A DNA stretch of 7,009 bases from Treponema sp. GTDB taxonomy: Bacteria; Spirochaetota; Spirochaetia; Treponematales; Breznakiellaceae. Below the pieces are notes generated by a model. It ran no database searches, was not told the DNA's origin, and saw nothing but the letters and a program-made list of their open reading frames with translations. A program made the position numbers and the translations under genes. Positions 6,577-7,009 of this stretch are shown here, one piece after another (positions within the stretch are counted from its first letter, which is position 1; each line of letters opens with the position of its first letter). The stretch is from contig WQTB01000048.1 in NCBI GenBank assembly GCA_009786495.1, forward strand, positions 777 through 7,785. The letters are read 5' to 3'.

Positions 6577-6605
6577 TTGACATATATCGGATAGGCGTAT
6601 AACAT
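6577..6605 (+). promoter_or_regulatory. Promoter candidate for the GtrB-like glycosyltransferase
   Basis: A perfect TTGACA (6577-6582) lies 17 bases before TAACAT (6600-6605), which matches four of six -10 bases; TATAAC at 6598-6603 is an alternative with a 15-base spacer. Initiation near 6612 would leave a leader of about 40 bases containing the GGAG ribosome site at 6641-6644. The element lies just after the end of the broken gtrA frame, in the otherwise featureless gap 6575-6652. Confidence 0.45.
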
Positions 6606-6652
6606 TCAATATCGGCTGTAAATATTGATTTTACATTTTCGGAGATTTATAA

Positions 6653-7009
6653 ATGTCAGGCGCGGAAATTTCTTTAGTTGTCCCCTGTTTTAATGAAGAA
6701 GCTGCGTTAAATTATTTTTATGACGAAGCTGTAAAAATTCTCAATTTAATCAACAGACAGTATGAAATTATTTTTATAGATGACGGTTCGCATGATAATA
6801 CGCTTAATGTAATTAAAGAAATAATAAATCAAGACAGCTCTGTGCATTGTATTTCATTTTCACGTAATTTTGGAAAGGAAGCTGCGTTATTGGCAGGATT
6901 ACAGGCAGCGCAGGGCGGATATATTGTTACCATGGATGCTGACGGGCAGGACCCTCCTTCCCTTATCCCGCAGATGCTGGAAGCAGTATCATCCGGCGGG
7001 TATGACTGC
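6653..7009 (+). CDS. GtrB/DPM1-like family 2 glycosyltransferase, N-terminal part (cut by the window edge)
   Basis: The enzyme is predicted to transfer a sugar from a nucleotide-sugar to a polyprenyl phosphate at the cytoplasmic face of the membrane, like GtrB and dolichyl-phosphate mannose synthase. The visible 119 residues carry the GT-A hallmarks: SLVVPCFNEEAAL (7-19), the nucleotide-binding FIDDGSHDNT (41-50), SFSRNFGKEAALLAGLQAA (68-86), typical of the DPM1-like bacterial group, and the metal-binding D95-A-D97 within MDADGQDPP (94-102). The ATG at 6653 has GGAG eight bases upstream. The C-terminal part, which in this family usually carries two membrane spans, is outside the window. The adjacent broken gtrA would be its usual partner. 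The sugar and the final glycan are not predictable from this sequence. Confidence 0.93.
   Translation, partial: MSGAEISLVVPCFNEEAALNYFYDEAVKILNLINRQYEIIFIDDGSHDNTLNVIKEIINQDSSVHCISFSRNFGKEAALLAGLQAAQGGYIVTMDADGQDPPSLIPQMLEAVSSGGYDC

Noticed and set aside
1..7009. Mobile element, phage, toxin-antitoxin or defence genes
   Set aside because: No transposase, integrase, inverted terminal repeats, nuclease or toxin-like small gene pair was recognised on either strand.

Overview
The window looks like an ordinary chromosomal segment of a host-associated spirochaete, most likely Treponema-like. This is inferred from three things: two predicted lipoproteins with short relaxed lipoboxes (FSC, LSC), frequent TTG/GTG starts, and moderate GC with tightly overlapping genes. 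No rRNA, tRNA, CRISPR array, insertion sequence or phage gene was seen, and no stretch longer than 300 bases lacks a gene.

The left side (about 1-4140) is a minus-strand block read from right to left. It holds prfA (release factor 1), prmC (the methyltransferase that modifies release factors), a CapA/PGA_cap-type metallophosphatase-fold lipoprotein, and the N-terminal two thirds of the magnesium transporter gene mgtE, which is cut by the window edge. The first three genes overlap or nearly touch and are probably one transcript. PrmC would methylate the GGQ glutamine of the release factor encoded just upstream. mgtE has its own strong promoter-like sequence inside the last codons of the lipoprotein gene, with an inverted repeat laid over the -35 box.

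An 84-base divergent intergenic region (4141-4224) separates prfA from a plus-strand block and carries a good extended -10 promoter reading right. The first plus-strand gene encodes an unrecognised 127-residue protein with one membrane span. It overlaps by four bases a 584-residue lipoprotein with a long Pro/Gln/Thr/Ala-rich linker, a beta-rich segment and a C-terminal TPR-like domain. I infer that the two form an envelope module, but I cannot assign a function.

The right end (6371-7009) holds a GtrA-family membrane protein gene that stops after two membrane spans and has lost its second half. It is followed by the start of an intact GtrB/dolichyl-phosphate-mannose-synthase-like family 2 glycosyltransferase, which runs off the window. 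A TTGACA promoter-like element sits in the decayed gap between them. The most distinctive features are the lipoprotein with its in-frame tandem repeats, the small membrane protein paired with it, and the broken gtrA next to a preserved gtrB. I do not see clear evidence of a new defence or mobile system.
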